In this document: positions 63,095-64,000 of the stretch, piece after piece
How the letters are laid out: each line of letters begins with the position of its first letter
How positions within the stretch are numbered: the stretch's first letter is position 1
The notes under the pieces: generated by a model
What the model saw: the letters and a program-made list of their open reading frames with translations, nothing else
Databases searched by the model: none
Told to the model about the DNA's origin: nothing
Translations under genes and position numbers: made by a program
Assembly: GCA_964036295.1 (NCBI GenBank)
Contig: OZ038464.1
Span: 18,956,443 to 19,020,442 of the forward strand
Direction of reading: 5' to 3'
Length of the DNA: 64,000 nt
Origin: Plumapathes pennacea
Taxonomy: Eukaryota > Cnidaria > Anthozoa > Antipatharia > Myriopathidae

Positions 63095-64000
63095 GGCACA
63101 AATATTGCACTGTAGCAAAAGGATGGAGAACAAAAAAGTCACTGCGAGAAGGGCGCTAAAATCGGAGAAACTCCATCATTTTATGGTTTGTTCGGACGCC
63201 ATAGAGACAGATGACCACAACGTGCGCACGGGCACAATGCGCATCGTATTTACATCCGAACGCTGGTCAAGGTCCAGTGGCAACTTCCGGTTTCGCATTT
63301 CATGCAATGAGCGGAACAGTGTCATTTCGCTCTCTTTTTTTCATGGCGGATTCACCTCGGTTAATGAGTACGGAAGTACGCATAGGTAACAGATTCTACA
63401 AAAATATTTGGTCATCCAAAGAATTTTTAAATTAAAAGTGTCTGCGATGTCACCTGGTATTTCATTCAACATCTTCGTATTCTTTTCTTTCTTTATGCGC
63501 AGAAAAAAGAAAACGTGGGACAGGTTTCTTCTGTTGTGTAACGTAATGATTTGGCGCCTTTTCGCAACAAGAGCATTGCAACTCGAAACCCAACATTCAC
63601 CACTCGTCTCTTCATCAATTTGATCTAAGACAAATCCTTATGACCGAAAGATTCTTATAATCTTATTTCGCTGTAGTGGCCTCGTGAGCACAACAAGGGC
63701 CAGAATAATGCATAAAAAGGGTGCTAAATCTTCATTTTCGTCTGTCTTGACTCAATCTGTGCAAAACAATGGCAAACAATGCAGTCTGAAATTGACCGCC
63801 ATTTGAACTGCGATAAGCCAATCACAACAGACCATCACGTCAACTCCAACCAATCAGCACAGCGCACCCTGGCGGTCGATTTGAAGTGTCACAAATGCAA
63901 ACGCATATCGATTTTCTTGCGATGAAGAAAAATTGATAAGAAAAGTGCGCGCTTTCGAGATTTTGCCCCAGGAGTGCGGCTCTGTTACCCAGGATGGCTA
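63095..64000. promoter_or_regulatory. Upstream region of BBS2
   Basis: This 0.9 kb lies upstream of the minus-strand BBS2 start. Two CCAAT boxes are visible near 63819 (AAGCCAATCACAAC) and 63850 (CAACCAATCAGC). Possible X-box half-sites for RFX proteins are GGCAAC at about 63279-63284 and GGTAAC at 63385-63390; neither has a good left half. No coding exon is supported, and a divergent gene may start beyond the window. Confidence 0.35.

Noticed and set aside
1..64000. tRNA, rRNA, snRNA genes and CRISPR arrays
   Set aside because: Looked for cloverleaf, conserved rRNA and spaced direct-repeat patterns by eye and saw none. A covariance-model scan would be needed to exclude small RNA genes.

Overview
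This is a window of an animal nuclear genome, AT-rich and intron-rich, most plausibly from an anthozoan cnidarian such as a stony coral. The evidence is multi-exon genes with GT-AG introns of a few hundred bases, proteins that read clearly as metazoan (RFX6, BBS2, a soluble-type guanylate cyclase, a cGAS/Mab-21 protein), and dense small inverted-repeat (MITE-like) elements and dispersed minisatellites. The species call is inference. No bacterial-type operons, CRISPR arrays, rRNA or tRNA genes were recognised.

Layout. (1) 70-2434, plus strand: the last six visible exons of a soluble-type guanylate cyclase; its 5' part lies outside the window. (2) 5290-19116, minus strand: a complete 17-exon gene for an RFX6-type transcription factor (837 codons plus stop, all exon phases agree). 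A weak possible nested exon sits in its intron 2. (3) About 19.2-40.6 kb: a 21-kb gene-poor stretch full of inverted-repeat elements, a dispersed ~92-bp repeat, a decayed element with a 2A-like motif, and one isolated coding-like exon at 37146-37344. (4) 40635-42074 and 44343-46172, minus strand: two tandem paralogues encoding 350- and 358-residue proteins with about six membrane segments, very Cys-rich N-termini and Cys C-termini. I do not recognise the family. (5) 48.5-52.6 kb, plus strand: a Mab-21/cGAS-like pseudogene, a higher-order tandem repeat, then an intact two-exon cGAS-like receptor gene. Its active-site acids are conserved and its N-terminus looks like a signal peptide. (6) 53876-63094, minus strand: a complete 18-exon BBS2 gene (714 codons plus stop). 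(7) 63.1-64.0 kb: the BBS2 upstream region with CCAAT boxes.

How the genes relate. They do not form a pathway cluster. BBS2 is a BBSome subunit of cilia, and ciliary genes are classic RFX targets, so it is notable that an RFX gene and BBS2 share the window, although RFX6 is not the usual ciliary RFX. The best candidate for undescribed biology is the 48.5-52.6 kb locus: a catalytically complete cGAS-like nucleotidyltransferase that appears to enter the secretory pathway, beside a dead paralogue and a structured tandem repeat. The Cys-capped multipass pair is the second candidate.
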